Shown here piece after piece: positions 1-7,869 of a stretch of 34,848 nt of DNA (the first letter of the stretch is position 1; each line of letters starts with the position of its first letter). Under the pieces are notes generated by a model. The model was given only the letters and a program-made list of their open reading frames with translations, ran no database searches and had not been told where the DNA came from. This stretch comes from Bradyrhizobium uaiense. Lineage in GTDB: Bacteria > Pseudomonadota > Alphaproteobacteria > Rhizobiales > Xanthobacteraceae. The DNA lies in NCBI RefSeq assembly GCF_010811875.1, contig NZ_VKHP01000076.1, forward strand, positions 1 through 34,848, written 5' to 3'. Position numbers and translations under genes: made by a program.

Positions 1-575
1 CATTGCTCGCCGAGTTGAAGGAGATCCTGGCAAAGCAGGACATCACCCTGCTCGGCGCGCTCGGTTTCGAGAACGCCTATGCGCTGGTGATGCCGCGGCA
101 GCGCGCCGATGCACTCGGTATTCATTCGATCACCGACCTGGCTGCGCACGCGCCGACGCTGTCGATTGCGGCTGACTACGAGTTCTTCTCGCGCCCGGAA
201 TGGGCTGCCCTGCACAGTGCCTACGGGCTCTCGTTCCGCACGCAACGACAGATGCAGCCGGATTTCATGTATGCGGCAGTGGCGAGCGGCAACGTCGACG
301 TCATCGCGGGCTATACCAGCGAGGGGCGGATCAAGGAATACGACCTGGTGACGCTGGCCGATCCCAAGCAGGCGATCCCGCCCTATGATGCGGTCCTGCT
401 GCTGGCACCGCGGCGCGCGCATGATGCGGCGTTGCAGGAAGCGCTGAAGCCGCTGCTTGGCCGGATCGACATTGCGACGATGCGCGAGGCCAATTTGCGC
501 GCCAGTGGCAGCAATGCCAACTCCCCGCCCGGAGCAGTGGCGCGTTGGCTGTGGCAGAGGATCAGTGGGCAGTAG
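1..575 (+). CDS. Osmoprotectant (glycine betaine/choline) ABC transporter substrate-binding domain, 3' part only
   Basis: This is the C-terminal 190 or so residues of an OpuAC/ProX-type binding domain; the 5' part lies left of the window. In this family the domain binds quaternary amines such as betaine or choline in the periplasm and hands them to an ABC permease; some members are fused to the permease. What is seen is the family pattern of the second lobe: GFENAYALVMPR, an EFFSRPEW segment with aromatic ligand-type residues, YGLSF...RQMQPDFMYAAVASGNVDVIAGYTSEGRIKEYDLVTL, then PPYDAVLLL. The reading frame is open from the first base of the window and stops at 573-575. It is GC-rich and undamaged, so it is probably ordinary chromosome flanking the accessory region. 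Whether it is a lone binding protein or a permease fusion cannot be decided here. Confidence 0.85.
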   Translation, partial: LLAELKEILAKQDITLLGALGFENAYALVMPRQRADALGIHSITDLAAHAPTLSIAADYEFFSRPEWAALHSAYGLSFRTQRQMQPDFMYAAVASGNVDVIAGYTSEGRIKEYDLVTLADPKQAIPPYDAVLLLAPRRAHDAALQEALKPLLGRIDIATMREANLRASGSNANSPPGAVARWLWQRISGQ

Positions 576-754
576 ACGCAGGCCCAGCGTGTCAAATAGC
601 TGGGAACACGGTGGACACGGAACGGCAGTCCTTGGGTACCAGCCGTTCACGCACTCGCGCCCAACTGGGCCTTGACTTCGCACGTGGTCTCCCCAAGGCT
701 CGAAGCAGCCGAAGGATTGTCATTGAACTGATCTACTTTCTTGGGGAGATTGCC

Positions 755-1039
755 ATGCAAAATCCGCCGCTCGATCCGGATGTTAACGATGCGGCGCCAA
801 CGGATTCGATCCTGACTCCCTACGACCAGGAACACGCTGTCACCTATATGCGTCTCCTGGACGCAGACGCCGAAGGCGCCGACTGGAGAGAAGTCGCTGA
901 GATCGTGTTGCGCATCGATCCCAAACGTCAGCCGGAGCGTGCCCACCGGGCCTACGAAACCCATCTCGCTCGTGCCAAGTGGATGGCCAAGCATGGCTAT
1001 CGGCATCTGTTGCGGAGCGGTTGGCCGAGTTCGAACTAA
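755..1039 (+). CDS. DUF2285 domain protein, stand-alone (94 aa)
   Basis: A single-domain DUF2285 protein. The conserved core is visible: DAAPTDSILTPYDQEHAVTY, LLDADAEGADWREVA, then IDP...RA..AYETHLARAKWM..HGYRHLL. The start at 755 is preceded by GGGGAG six bases upstream, which favours it over longer upstream frames. DUF2285 is a helix-turn-helix variant; in the Mesorhizobium element ICEMlSymR7A, DUF2285 proteins (FseA and the small antiactivator QseM) control conjugative transfer. A regulatory role here is inferred from family and size only. The gene converges on an XRE-type regulator (1422-1691). No integrase or conjugation gene is in the window, so the partner it would regulate is not seen. 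Confidence 0.8.
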   Translation: MQNPPLDPDVNDAAPTDSILTPYDQEHAVTYMRLLDADAEGADWREVAEIVLRIDPKRQPERAHRAYETHLARAKWMAKHGYRHLLRSGWPSSN

Positions 1040-1421
1040 GCAAAAATTGCACGTCAATCTGCTGCGAAGAGCGCAGCGATCAGGATAGCGAGCAGTATCG
1101 CCGTGCTACGATGATTGCCGCAAAGATTGTTGCGCGCGAGAGCTTTGTTAACTCTAGCTGTCGCGGGGCGTCAGACAAGTTTGCGTGTCGGTGTCATGTA
1201 CTTCGCTGGTCGTCCTGCCAAGCGCTTCGATTGAGACGCCGGTTGGGCACTTGCCGCGTGAATCGAAAGGTCGCCGCTGGCGTGACTGTCATGAGGAAGA
1301 CGAACCTGATATGAGGCTTCTGTCCTTCCCAGTGACGCAATCTCCAAGGCCTCCTTGGACAGCTTCAGCCGTGCCAAAACTCATGTGGGGTGCTTGCTCG
1401 CCGCAAAGGACGATACCTTGA
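1040..1421. other. Intergenic stretch, no gene recognised
   Basis: This lies between the convergent DUF2285 and XRE genes. It contains only short overlapping open frames on both strands; the best, a 68-codon minus-strand frame starting with TTG at 1377, has no ribosome-binding site and no recognisable motif. I see no terminator-quality hairpin. Confidence 0.5.
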
Positions 1422-1691
1422 CTAATCCGTGCGCTCCGCGTGGATACCTACCCCGACGCCATCGCGAAACAAGAACTGAACGCCCCTTGCCTCGAAAACT
1501 CGTCGCACGTCGCGGAGCGTGCGTTCCTGGGCTGCGGACGTGTCTTGCTCTAGCCGGGCGATAGTCTGCCTAGTCAGCCCAGCTTCGGCCGCAACGTCGT
1601 CTTGGCTCATCAGGAGCCAGACCCGCGCGGCGCGCAATTGGGCCGCGTTAACCATGCCGGAGCTAACATGTTGTTCTGTGGATGACTTCAT
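1422..1691 (-). CDS. XRE-family helix-turn-helix transcriptional regulator (89 aa)
   Basis: A small DNA-binding protein of the Cro/C1 (XRE) type. The HTH is at about residues 15-55: QLRAARVWLLMSQDDVAAEAG followed by LTRQTIARLEQD. The C-terminal segment VRRVFEARGVQFLFRDGVGVGI is typical of short rhizobial XRE proteins, which often end in a GVEFIDENG-like strand. I chose the ATG at 1691 because upstream codons lack family similarity and because a TATATA box and a palindrome (1712-1737) sit directly upstream, placing the promoter there. The function is probably autoregulation and control of a neighbour. It is convergent with the DUF2285 gene; the two may form a regulatory pair, but nothing in the sequence proves it. 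Confidence 0.8.
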   Translation of the reverse strand: MKSSTEQHVSSGMVNAAQLRAARVWLLMSQDDVAAEAGLTRQTIARLEQDTSAAQERTLRDVRRVFEARGVQFLFRDGVGVGIHAERTD

Positions 1692-1711
1692 GTTATATAT
1701 AGCACATTCAG

Positions 1712-1737
1712 TTCGCTGAGGAAGAATACTCAGCGAA
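1712..1737. promoter_or_regulatory. Inverted repeat upstream of the XRE gene, candidate operator
   Basis: Two perfect 9-base arms, TTCGCTGAG (1712-1720) and CTCAGCGAA (1729-1737), flank an 8-base spacer. The site lies 20 bases before the XRE start codon, just upstream of a TATATA sequence (about 1694-1701), where a repressor would block the promoter. Autorepression by the XRE protein is inferred. Confidence 0.55.
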
Positions 1738-2136
1738 GGCTTGATGCCTGCTAAGACGTTCCCAAGGCAATAGAATCCTTGCCTTCGGACTGCGAGAGAA
1801 TCCTTGCTTTGCACTTCAAGACTAGAACTCAAGGAAAAACAAGTTCAATCGCGGCGTACCGTTTGGTGGCGCTCTGACCGCACAACCCGCGACTGCCAAG
1901 GCCATCCACCGGACATGCGGCCCGTCTTTCTGAAGAATGCCCGCTAAGGCCCAGATCACCCCTCTCGGCTCACCTCTGCCGCTGAAACGCCAAGTGCGGC
2001 TTCGATCTGCAGAAACACAAACCTTCTAATAACCAGCCAATCGGATCGGCCGATCGGCCTACCTCTTGCCGTCGCGGTGTTTGCGATTTCGGCGGCAAAC
2101 GAACCACTGCGCGCTTCTAACCCATCGGAGAATGCA
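1738..2136. other. Intergenic stretch with a 12-base palindrome
   Basis: No gene recognised. GATCGGCCGATC at 2044-2055 is a perfect 12-base palindrome about 80 bases before the next start codon. It could be a regulator site, but nothing ties it to a protein. Confidence 0.4.
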
Positions 2137-2463
2137 ATGTCGGCAACGCTTCCCTTTCACAGCCTCGCCCCCCTTTGCCGCGACCTGGAAAAGCTCGTCA
2201 ACGATCTGCGCAATTCGAGCCAAGGCTCACAGCCTCCCGAAGCGGAATTGCAGGCTTCTCCACTGCTCGACAGATGGTCGTTTGCCTTCCTGCCGGCGCC
2301 TTGCTTGACCGGATCGGTACATCAACATCCTACGCTTGGCTCTCGCCCACACCTCCATACGTCGGAATTGGTGCTGATCGATCCGCACAAGCGATGGGCT
2401 CGCACGTGGTCGAGGTTCTATCGTCTCGGCAAGCAGCTGACACCCGAGATCGACAAAGCCTAA
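2137..2463 (+). CDS. DUF6634-like small protein (108 aa)
   Basis: Function unknown. The protein has the shape I associate with the DUF6634 family of Rhizobiales: an N-terminal helix (LAPLCRDLEKLVNDLR), then PEAELQASPLLDRWSFAFLPAPCLTGSVHQHP, a middle strand region, and the ending WARTWSRFYRLGKQL. The start at 2137 has GGAG at 2127-2130, six bases upstream; a longer frame from 2077 lacks a ribosome-binding site. It is followed at 149 bases by another orphan gene on the same strand. The family assignment is from memory of the pattern and is moderately sure. Confidence 0.6.
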   Translation: MSATLPFHSLAPLCRDLEKLVNDLRNSSQGSQPPEAELQASPLLDRWSFAFLPAPCLTGSVHQHPTLGSRPHLHTSELVLIDPHKRWARTWSRFYRLGKQLTPEIDKA

Positions 2464-2611
2464 CGGCTGCTATCCAGCCGTGACAAGGGTGTAAGGCGCT
2501 CTCGACTCCGCGAGATCTTGGTGCCCCACCGGGATTGGAAAGTTCGACCCGCACTACCTCGCTCCCTTCATGGTCCAATCACATCAACCCCGTTCTGAGG
2601 GAGAATCGCGC

Positions 2612-3070
2612 ATGTCCGTGAAGCACACAACCGCGCACAGCGTTGTCCGAAGCAGCATTTCTCAGTTGAATGCTCTAGATCAAGTTTTACCGCGATCACG
2701 CACGTTGCAAAATTCGATCGAGCTTTCTCCACTTGTTTGGTGGCGAACTCGGCTTCCCCAAGATCTCGACCGACGAGATGTGAGGAGAATCCGCGCCGTT
2801 CTTCTGAGGACAGATCCCCTCAATGATTGCGATTGGCTGCGGGCGGTGACCGGGGATCCTGCAGCAGCGATCGGCGTCGCCATTCGTGTGCTCAAGTTCC
2901 ATGGGATGACCAATCCTTTGACAGACGTCGCGATGTCCTCAGTGCTGTGCTGTTTCCTCGAAGATGATCGTGCGTCCCCGATTCTGATCGCGTCCGCATT
3001 GCGTCGTCGCAGGAAGATTGATCCGCGATGTCATGACCTTTGGCTGCTCTGGCGCAACGCCCCATTCTGA
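2612..3070 (+). CDS. Hypothetical protein (152 aa), family not recognised
   Basis: I do not recognise a family. The start at 2612 is supported by GGGAG about ten bases upstream. The protein has an N-terminal polar region, an arginine-rich middle (DRRDVRRIRAVLLR), a segment DWLRAVTGDPAAAIGVAIRV and a C-terminal part rich in L, C and W (SSVLCCFLEDD, then DLWLLWRNAPF). No signal peptide or clear membrane helix is seen. It lies between the DUF6634-like gene and the phosphoesterase gene, all on the plus strand, and may belong to the same accessory module. Confidence 0.5.
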   Translation: MSVKHTTAHSVVRSSISQLNALDQVLPRSRTLQNSIELSPLVWWRTRLPQDLDRRDVRRIRAVLLRTDPLNDCDWLRAVTGDPAAAIGVAIRVLKFHGMTNPLTDVAMSSVLCCFLEDDRASPILIASALRRRRKIDPRCHDLWLLWRNAPF

Positions 3071-3425
3071 GAGTGCTCACCGATTTTCACGAGACGCGAA
3101 CCCCGGCGTCCGAGGCTTCCTTCACTGCTCCGGGTACGTCTCTTGTTTCCCCAACGGCGACGCGCGCGAGCGTCGTCGTTGTTTGCCGGGCCTCGTGGCC
3201 GATGACACAGAGACACGATCGCCATGATTTCCGGCTCAGCCACCAGGATTTCGCATCTCGGCTAGGCAATCGCGGCGACATACCTCCTGCGGAGTGCAAT
3301 CGCGGGCGAGAGTGCCGCTTTCGGACTCTCCCATGCTGCCCGAGCCGGCCTTTACGTGTGCGACCGCTCGCGTGGCCGTCCGCCCAGAAGTTCCTCGCAC
3401 ATTCATCCAGCATTGGAGTGAACAA
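3071..3425. other. Intergenic stretch before the phosphoesterase, no gene recognised
   Basis: Open frames run through this stretch on several frames, but none has recognisable motifs. The plus-strand frame feeding into the phosphoesterase from 3294 is rejected as coding because the SD-backed start lies at 3426. Confidence 0.4.
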
Positions 3426-4301
3426 ATGAGCCAATACCGAGGACCAACCAAAATGCGATTGTGGATTCTGTCGGACCTCCACGTTGAACTGACCCGGGGC
3501 TGGGACCTACCGTCAGGCGACGCGCGACCGAATTTCGACGTCCTCGTCGTTGCTGGCGATCTAGTTCCGCGCATGGAGCGTGGCGTCCGTTGGCTGCTCG
3601 AGCGCGTGCCCGACAAGCCTGTCGTCTATGTCCCAGGGAATCATGAATTCTACGGTACCGATATCGACAGAACCGTCGAAAAAGCAATGGAGGCCGCTGA
3701 GGGTACCAAGGTCTTCGTGCTGCAGGATCGCTGGATCAAGCTTGGGGGCGTCATTTTCGCAGGTGCAACTCTTTGGACTGACTTTGCACTGTTCGGGGAC
3801 GAACACCGTGCCATGACGGTAGCTGCAGATCAGATGAATGATTATAGGAAGATTCGCGTGGGCCGCTACGTCGAGCGGTTTCGACCACCTCACGCGTTGC
3901 TACGGCACCGGAAGTCGCGCACCTTCTTGGAGGGCGAACTGAGGAAACCCCGGGGAACCGGAAGACTGGTCGTAATAACGCATCATGCTCCGATGCCGAG
4001 TTGGGGCAATCTGGTGGCTCCGCCCTATACGGGCGCCGAGCTCACCGACGACGACGTCCTAGCGGCGGCCTACCGAAGCGATTTGACCTCGCTGATGTGG
4101 CCGGCGTTGATCATGGACGGTCAGAGCTATCGCCGGCGGCCCGCTGATCTCTGGATATACGGTCACACGCACGAAACCGAAGACCTCACCATTGGTCACA
4201 CGCGCATCGTCAGCAACGCGAAGGGGTATGGGCCTTGGCTGCCGAAGTACCACGCCTGGGATAATCAACGTTTCGATCCGAACCTCATCGTTGAAGTCTG
4301 A
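3426..4301 (+). CDS. Calcineurin-like metallophosphoesterase (291 aa)
   Basis: A dinuclear-metal phosphoesterase of the calcineurin-like superfamily. All five signature blocks are present: SDLH (D17, H19), GD (D45), GNHE (N72, H73), THH (H186, H187) and GHTH (H247, H249). The length fits single-domain members. The substrate cannot be read from sequence; relatives act on phosphomonoesters, cyclic nucleotides or nucleic acids. The start at 3426 has GGAG at 3415-3418; a second ATG at 3453 would still retain the whole domain. No signal peptide is seen, so it is probably cytoplasmic. The next gene, an AAA+/M41 protease, follows on the same strand after 170 bases, suggesting a functional pair, perhaps a stress or defence module (inference). 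Confidence 0.85.
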   Translation: MSQYRGPTKMRLWILSDLHVELTRGWDLPSGDARPNFDVLVVAGDLVPRMERGVRWLLERVPDKPVVYVPGNHEFYGTDIDRTVEKAMEAAEGTKVFVLQDRWIKLGGVIFAGATLWTDFALFGDEHRAMTVAADQMNDYRKIRVGRYVERFRPPHALLRHRKSRTFLEGELRKPRGTGRLVVITHHAPMPSWGNLVAPPYTGAELTDDDVLAAAYRSDLTSLMWPALIMDGQSYRRRPADLWIYGHTHETEDLTIGHTRIVSNAKGYGPWLPKYHAWDNQRFDPNLIVEV

Positions 4302-4375
4302 GATTGGGAAAAGGTCGATCGCGCAACCGATCGACGATGACAACCATCGGCCACGACGTCGGTACATTTGACCGA

Positions 4376-4389
4376 TCCGACCGGTCGGA
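4376..4389. promoter_or_regulatory. 14-base perfect palindrome between phosphoesterase and AAA+/M41 genes
   Basis: TCCGACCGGTCGGA reads the same on both strands. It lies about 80 bases upstream of the preferred start of the AAA+/M41 gene and could be an operator or a small hairpin in the leader. No regulator is assigned. Confidence 0.35.
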
Positions 4390-4471
4390 CGCGGTGGCAT
4401 GGTCCTGCAATGCCGCTGTCGTCGTTCTTTTGCCTGGCCTTCGGCTCAGGCATCATCGCCTGGAGCAATTC

Positions 4472-6592
4472 ATGACGAAAAAGAGCGCTGCGAAATCGGT
4501 CACCCGAGCAACTGCGCGGACAAGGAGGCGCCCCTCCGCAAAATACATTAGCGCAGCCAACAACGCCATCGAACGGCACTTCGATTTGTTGCGGGTCGAG
4601 AAAGTGCATGCTGCCGATCCTGCAGAGCACGGCCGGGAGGGCGACCCTGCCAGCAACGCAGCAGAGTTGCCGGAAGCGCCGTCAAGCGTGTCATATAGAC
4701 CGCGCCCCTCAGGGCAGTGCGCGATCGTGGCAAGCGCATTCTACTCGGGGACCACCGGCGCGGTCCGACGGCAATTGAACGGAAAGCGCCCGCTCGCCCT
4801 GATCATTCTTGTCCCGGGTCCAAGTTGGATTGGTCCGATCCGGAGACTGTTCCTTGAGCGATTCAAAGATCGCTGGCGGCCGGTCAGAGATCAAGTGCTG
4901 AAGACCCCGCAGCAGAAGGCAGAAATCAGCAGCGAGGTCGCAGCCGATCTTGCTGCTGGATACGCAGTCGTCGGGGTCGCGGCGCATCGCGACGCGCTCC
5001 CGCCTACGCTTGTAACGGCCACAGACCTCACAATACGCATCAAACCGCCGAACGGCAGGGTAATCGCACACGCGATCCGTATGTTCACAGGTCAAAGGGT
5101 AACTTCGAGTATCGGAGATGACATCGTCGCCGGACTCGAATTGCCGGATATGGTCGCGGCATTTCGTGCCGACTCTTCTCCGGAGGAAATCATAGAGCGC
5201 CTGCGCAAGTCGACGTCCGCTCTCAGTGGAGCGGGAACGAGCGGTAGATTGCCGAAGCTTGAAAAGGCGACTGAGTATGGACCTGCTCAGGTCTGGGGCA
5301 TGGACCTGGCACGCGATATCGCCGATTACCGTGCGGGACGTCTCGCGTGGGAACATGTTGACCGCGGCGCGGTCCTGTATTCGGAGCCCGGTCTCGGCAA
5401 ATCGCTTTACGCGCGCGTCCTGGCGAAAGCGTGCGGGGTGCCGTTGGTCAGTTTCTCGATCGCTGATCTCTTCGCGAGCTCACCAGGATACCTCGATTCG
5501 GTAGTCAAGGCATCGCGCGCGATGTTTGACCGTGCCGCCGCACTCGCACCTTGCATCCTGTTCCTCGATGAAATCGATGCGCTACCAAACCGCGCCACAA
5601 TGTCTCCTCGCGGAGCGGAATGGTGGACACCCGTGGTTACGGATTTCCTCCTGAGTCTCGACAGTGCGGTCGCCGGCCAACGTACCGGAATCGTCGTGAT
5701 CGGCGCCACGAACAACATCGCCGGCGTCGATGCCGCCCTGTTGCGGCCCGGAAGGCTAGAGCGGGCGATAGAGATCAAGCGACCGAGCGCTGAGGGAGTG
5801 CGCAACATTCTTCGCCATCATCTTGCTGACGATCTCTTGGAAAGCGACCTTACGGAGATCGCGGGCCTCCTGGAGCGTTCAACGGGGGCAGAAATCATGC
5901 TGGCTGTACGTCAAGCTCGCCGGCTTGCCCGTCAGGCAAACCGCGAACTTTTTCTCGAAGATCTGCGCGCCGCGGTGTTACCAACCGAGAAACTCGAGCC
6001 GGAAACATTGTGGCGCGTCTGCGTGCACGAGGCTGGGCACGTGATCGCCTCCCTCGCGCTGCCCTTTGGCAAGGTTCTTCGCTGCACGATTGCGTCGAAG
6101 GATGGCGCCAAAGGGGAGACCGTAATGGACCGGCAACTGACCGCGGTTCCCACACGCGCGCCGATCGAAGAGCGCGTGGTCGTACTGTTAGCCGGACGTG
6201 CTGCGGAGTACGTACTAACCGGGGCGGCCTCAACCGGCGCCGGCGGTGACCCGCGCTCCGATCTCGGGATCGCTACGCAGATCGTCGCATTGATGCATGC
6301 AGGTACCGGGCTGGGTAAATCACTGGTCTATACAGCGTCGTATGATGAAACACTTGACGCCGTGCGCGGCGATTATCGCCTTCGCAAAGAAGTTGGGCGG
6401 CATCTTGCCGCACTTGAGCGCCGAGCCATCGCGGTGATCCAGCAGCACCGCGGCGCGGCGGTCGCAATTGCCGAAGCATTACGACACCGCCGTCACATGT
6501 CTGGAGACGAAATGCGTGAACTGTTCGACGCAACGCCTCCTGAGCCGGCGTCTTCACGTTGGAAAATGCCAAGCTTGTTTGGACGGAAGTAG
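4472..6592 (+). CDS. FtsH-like AAA+ ATPase with M41 zinc peptidase domain, soluble form (706 aa)
   Basis: A probable ATP-dependent protease. After an N-terminal region of about 290 residues without family motifs comes an AAA+ module: Walker A EPGLGKS (305-311), Walker B ILFLDEID (362-369), and the second region of homology with ATN...ALLRPGRLER (arginine fingers near 425-431). A peptidase M41 domain follows: zinc motif HEAGH (519-523), LLAGRAAEYVLTG, and STGAGGDPRSDL, which supplies the third, acidic zinc ligand. Classical FtsH has two N-terminal membrane helices; here I see none, so the enzyme is probably cytoplasmic. ATG 4472 is preferred because GGAG (4462-4465) precedes it; a TTG frame from 4304 lacks this. 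It probably unfolds and degrades specific proteins. Its pairing with the phosphoesterase is unexplained. Confidence 0.85.
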   Translation: MTKKSAAKSVTRATARTRRRPSAKYISAANNAIERHFDLLRVEKVHAADPAEHGREGDPASNAAELPEAPSSVSYRPRPSGQCAIVASAFYSGTTGAVRRQLNGKRPLALIILVPGPSWIGPIRRLFLERFKDRWRPVRDQVLKTPQQKAEISSEVAADLAAGYAVVGVAAHRDALPPTLVTATDLTIRIKPPNGRVIAHAIRMFTGQRVTSSIGDDIVAGLELPDMVAAFRADSSPEEIIERLRKSTSALSGAGTSGRLPKLEKATEYGPAQVWGMDLARDIADYRAGRLAWEHVDRGAVLYSEPGLGKSLYARVLAKACGVPLVSFSIADLFASSPGYLDSVVKASRAMFDRAAALAPCILFLDEIDALPNRATMSPRGAEWWTPVVTDFLLSLDSAVAGQRTGIVVIGATNNIAGVDAALLRPGRLERAIEIKRPSAEGVRNILRHHLADDLLESDLTEIAGLLERSTGAEIMLAVRQARRLARQANRELFLEDLRAAVLPTEKLEPETLWRVCVHEAGHVIASLALPFGKVLRCTIASKDGAKGETVMDRQLTAVPTRAPIEERVVVLLAGRAAEYVLTGAASTGAGGDPRSDLGIATQIVALMHAGTGLGKSLVYTASYDETLDAVRGDYRLRKEVGRHLAALERRAIAVIQQHRGAAVAIAEALRHRRHMSGDEMRELFDATPPEPASSRWKMPSLFGRK

Positions 6593-7416
6593 TCCGATCA
6601 TCGCTAACGACGAAGCAAGATGCGAATCCTTCGAAGTTTAGCGGTCGCGCTTAAGAAGCTTTCAAGAATTGCTGTTAACTCGTGGGGCATGAGCATCATG
6701 ACCCACATCCTTAAAGCGCGCCTCGAGGCGACGCACTTCGCCCGTCCGGTAGTCTGACCGGCCGAAGGTCTTAAGGACCGTCGGCCCCAGCGCCGGCGGA
6801 GAGGTCACCTCCTCGAAATCGCGGTTTAGACCACGATCGGTCAGTCGACCGAGGAGGAACTGTAGCCGATGATTTCTCCTATTCCCCAAGGCGGTTTCGC
6901 GTCAGTCGCGTAGTGGGCTCCAAGTCCGCGGTTCGACGAGGCGCTAAAGGCGCCGGCGGGAAAGTCCCCGTCGCGAAAATCCGGCGGGATTCACCCAAAA
7001 CCGAAAACTGAGGAAAGGCCGTCGCACGCTAGTGCTCCGGCCTCGGGAGAGTTTTGCCAAAGACTAGCAGCATCAAATCCGCCGCTGAGAGGCGGCGGTT
7101 TCGGAAGACGTCGACTGCGCTTGAAAAAGCAAAGCGCCCCTGGCGTCGGCGGGAGACCAGCGTGTTAGCCGCACCTGGTCCCTGCCGACGGGGAGCGTCG
7201 AAGACGGCAAACGAAGATCCACCCAGAGAGGTGCAACGAGCGCCGCAGTAGCAGCTCAAGCTCTTAGCCCCTCTCCGACCAGGAAACAACCCGCTCGCTG
7301 ACCGCGTGCGGGAACGGCGGAGCCTTGCCCCGGACATGGTGAACGAAGCCCGACCTCGACGTCGGCGCGTCCACAGAAGTCCTGGGGTGGATCTCCGCCG
7401 CAATCGGAGAAAGCCG
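6593..7416. other. Hairpin-rich non-coding stretch upstream of the tns operon; candidate transposon end or structured RNA
   Basis: No convincing gene lies in these 824 bases. A 75-codon minus-strand frame (6662-6889, TTG start) and a 65-codon plus-strand frame (7054-7251) have no recognisable motifs. The right half is packed with GC-rich inverted repeats: 7017-7042 (arms GGCCG/CGGCC and GCAC/GTGC with a matching internal TC/TC loop), 7079-7098 (CCGCCGC/GCGGCGG) and a long imperfect stem at 7145-7189. In Tn7 the end nearest tnsA carries several TnsB sites, so this is where an element end would be expected. I could not identify a TGT...ACA end or repeated TnsB sites by eye. Confidence 0.45.
7145..7189. 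repeat. Long imperfect stem-loop upstream of the tns operon
   Basis: GTCGGCGGGAGACCAG at 7145-7160 pairs with CTGGTCCCTGCCGAC at 7175-7189, leaving one mismatch and one bulge in about 15 pairs and a loop of about 14 bases. No T-tract follows, so it is not a standard terminator. It could be part of a structured transcript or of a transposon end. Confidence 0.5.
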
Positions 7417-7869
7417 ATGAGCGATTCCGAATCCGCGCCTCGTCACGAGGCGCTTCTTCATCACGGAGGCCTAGCCCTCCACCTCGACGTTTTCATCGAA
7501 CCGCAGCCTGGCGGTGCGACCTCTTACCGCGTCACGTGCACCGACCTCGAGACTGGCTGGGTGTTCGGCAGCGGCCTGCTGCCGGCGACCCCGGCCGGCG
7601 GCCCGCCGGTCCTTACGCCTTCCGACCTGACTCCGTTGCTTGGCAGCACCTACCGGCTGGCTTCGGCTTTGGTTGATCTGGAATCCGAGCGGTTGGCCCG
7701 ACTGAGCCGTCGTTCGGCAGATCGTGGTCGTCGTCGCAATCGGAGCTGGTTGCGTCGTGCACGGCGTCTTTGGCCGGAACGCGAGCAGCCGGTCGCCTAC
7801 GAGTCCTTGCTCGAAAGGGACCGGCTCCGGGCCTCCACGTTCGATACCTCTGCGGGGTCACTCGCATGA
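7417..7869 (+). CDS. Orphan first gene of the tns operon, with a TnsA-like motif at its C-terminus (150 aa)
   Basis: I do not recognise residues 1-120, which run from a hydrophobic-polar N-terminal half (LALHLDVFIEPQPGG, YRVTCTDLETGWVFG) into an arginine-rich helix (SRRSADRGRRRNRSWLRRA). Residues 128-135, YESLLERD, and the following FD closely resemble the start of the TnsA nuclease domain encoded next (FESLLEQD at its residues 33-40, then FD). The start at 7417 has GGAG at 7405-7408. Its stop overlaps the tnsA start as ATGA (7866-7869), so the two are translationally coupled. It may be an accessory transposition protein, or a fusion of an unknown gene to the truncated beginning of a second tnsA copy; both are inference. 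Confidence 0.6.
   Translation: MSDSESAPRHEALLHHGGLALHLDVFIEPQPGGATSYRVTCTDLETGWVFGSGLLPATPAGGPPVLTPSDLTPLLGSTYRLASALVDLESERLARLSRRSADRGRRRNRSWLRRARRLWPEREQPVAYESLLERDRLRASTFDTSAGSLA

Noticed and set aside
545..754. Longer start for the DUF2285 gene (frame open from 545).
   Set aside because: The extra residues match nothing, overlap the end of the upstream gene, and a good ribosome-binding site lies before 755.
1171..1377. 68-codon minus-strand frame downstream of the XRE gene.
   Set aside because: TTG start without a ribosome-binding site and no family resemblance.
4304..4471. TTG start at 4304 for the AAA+/M41 gene.
   Set aside because: No ribosome-binding site; the stretch contains a palindrome and its codons look non-coding. 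ATG 4472 has GGAG at proper spacing.
7145..7189. Reading the tns-flanking hairpins as a CRISPR array.
   Set aside because: No regular repeat-spacer pattern and no Cas genes; the stems differ from one another.
7054..7251. 65-codon basic plus-strand frame within the hairpin-rich region.
   Set aside because: Composition is set by the GC-rich inverted repeats; weak TTG start, no motif.
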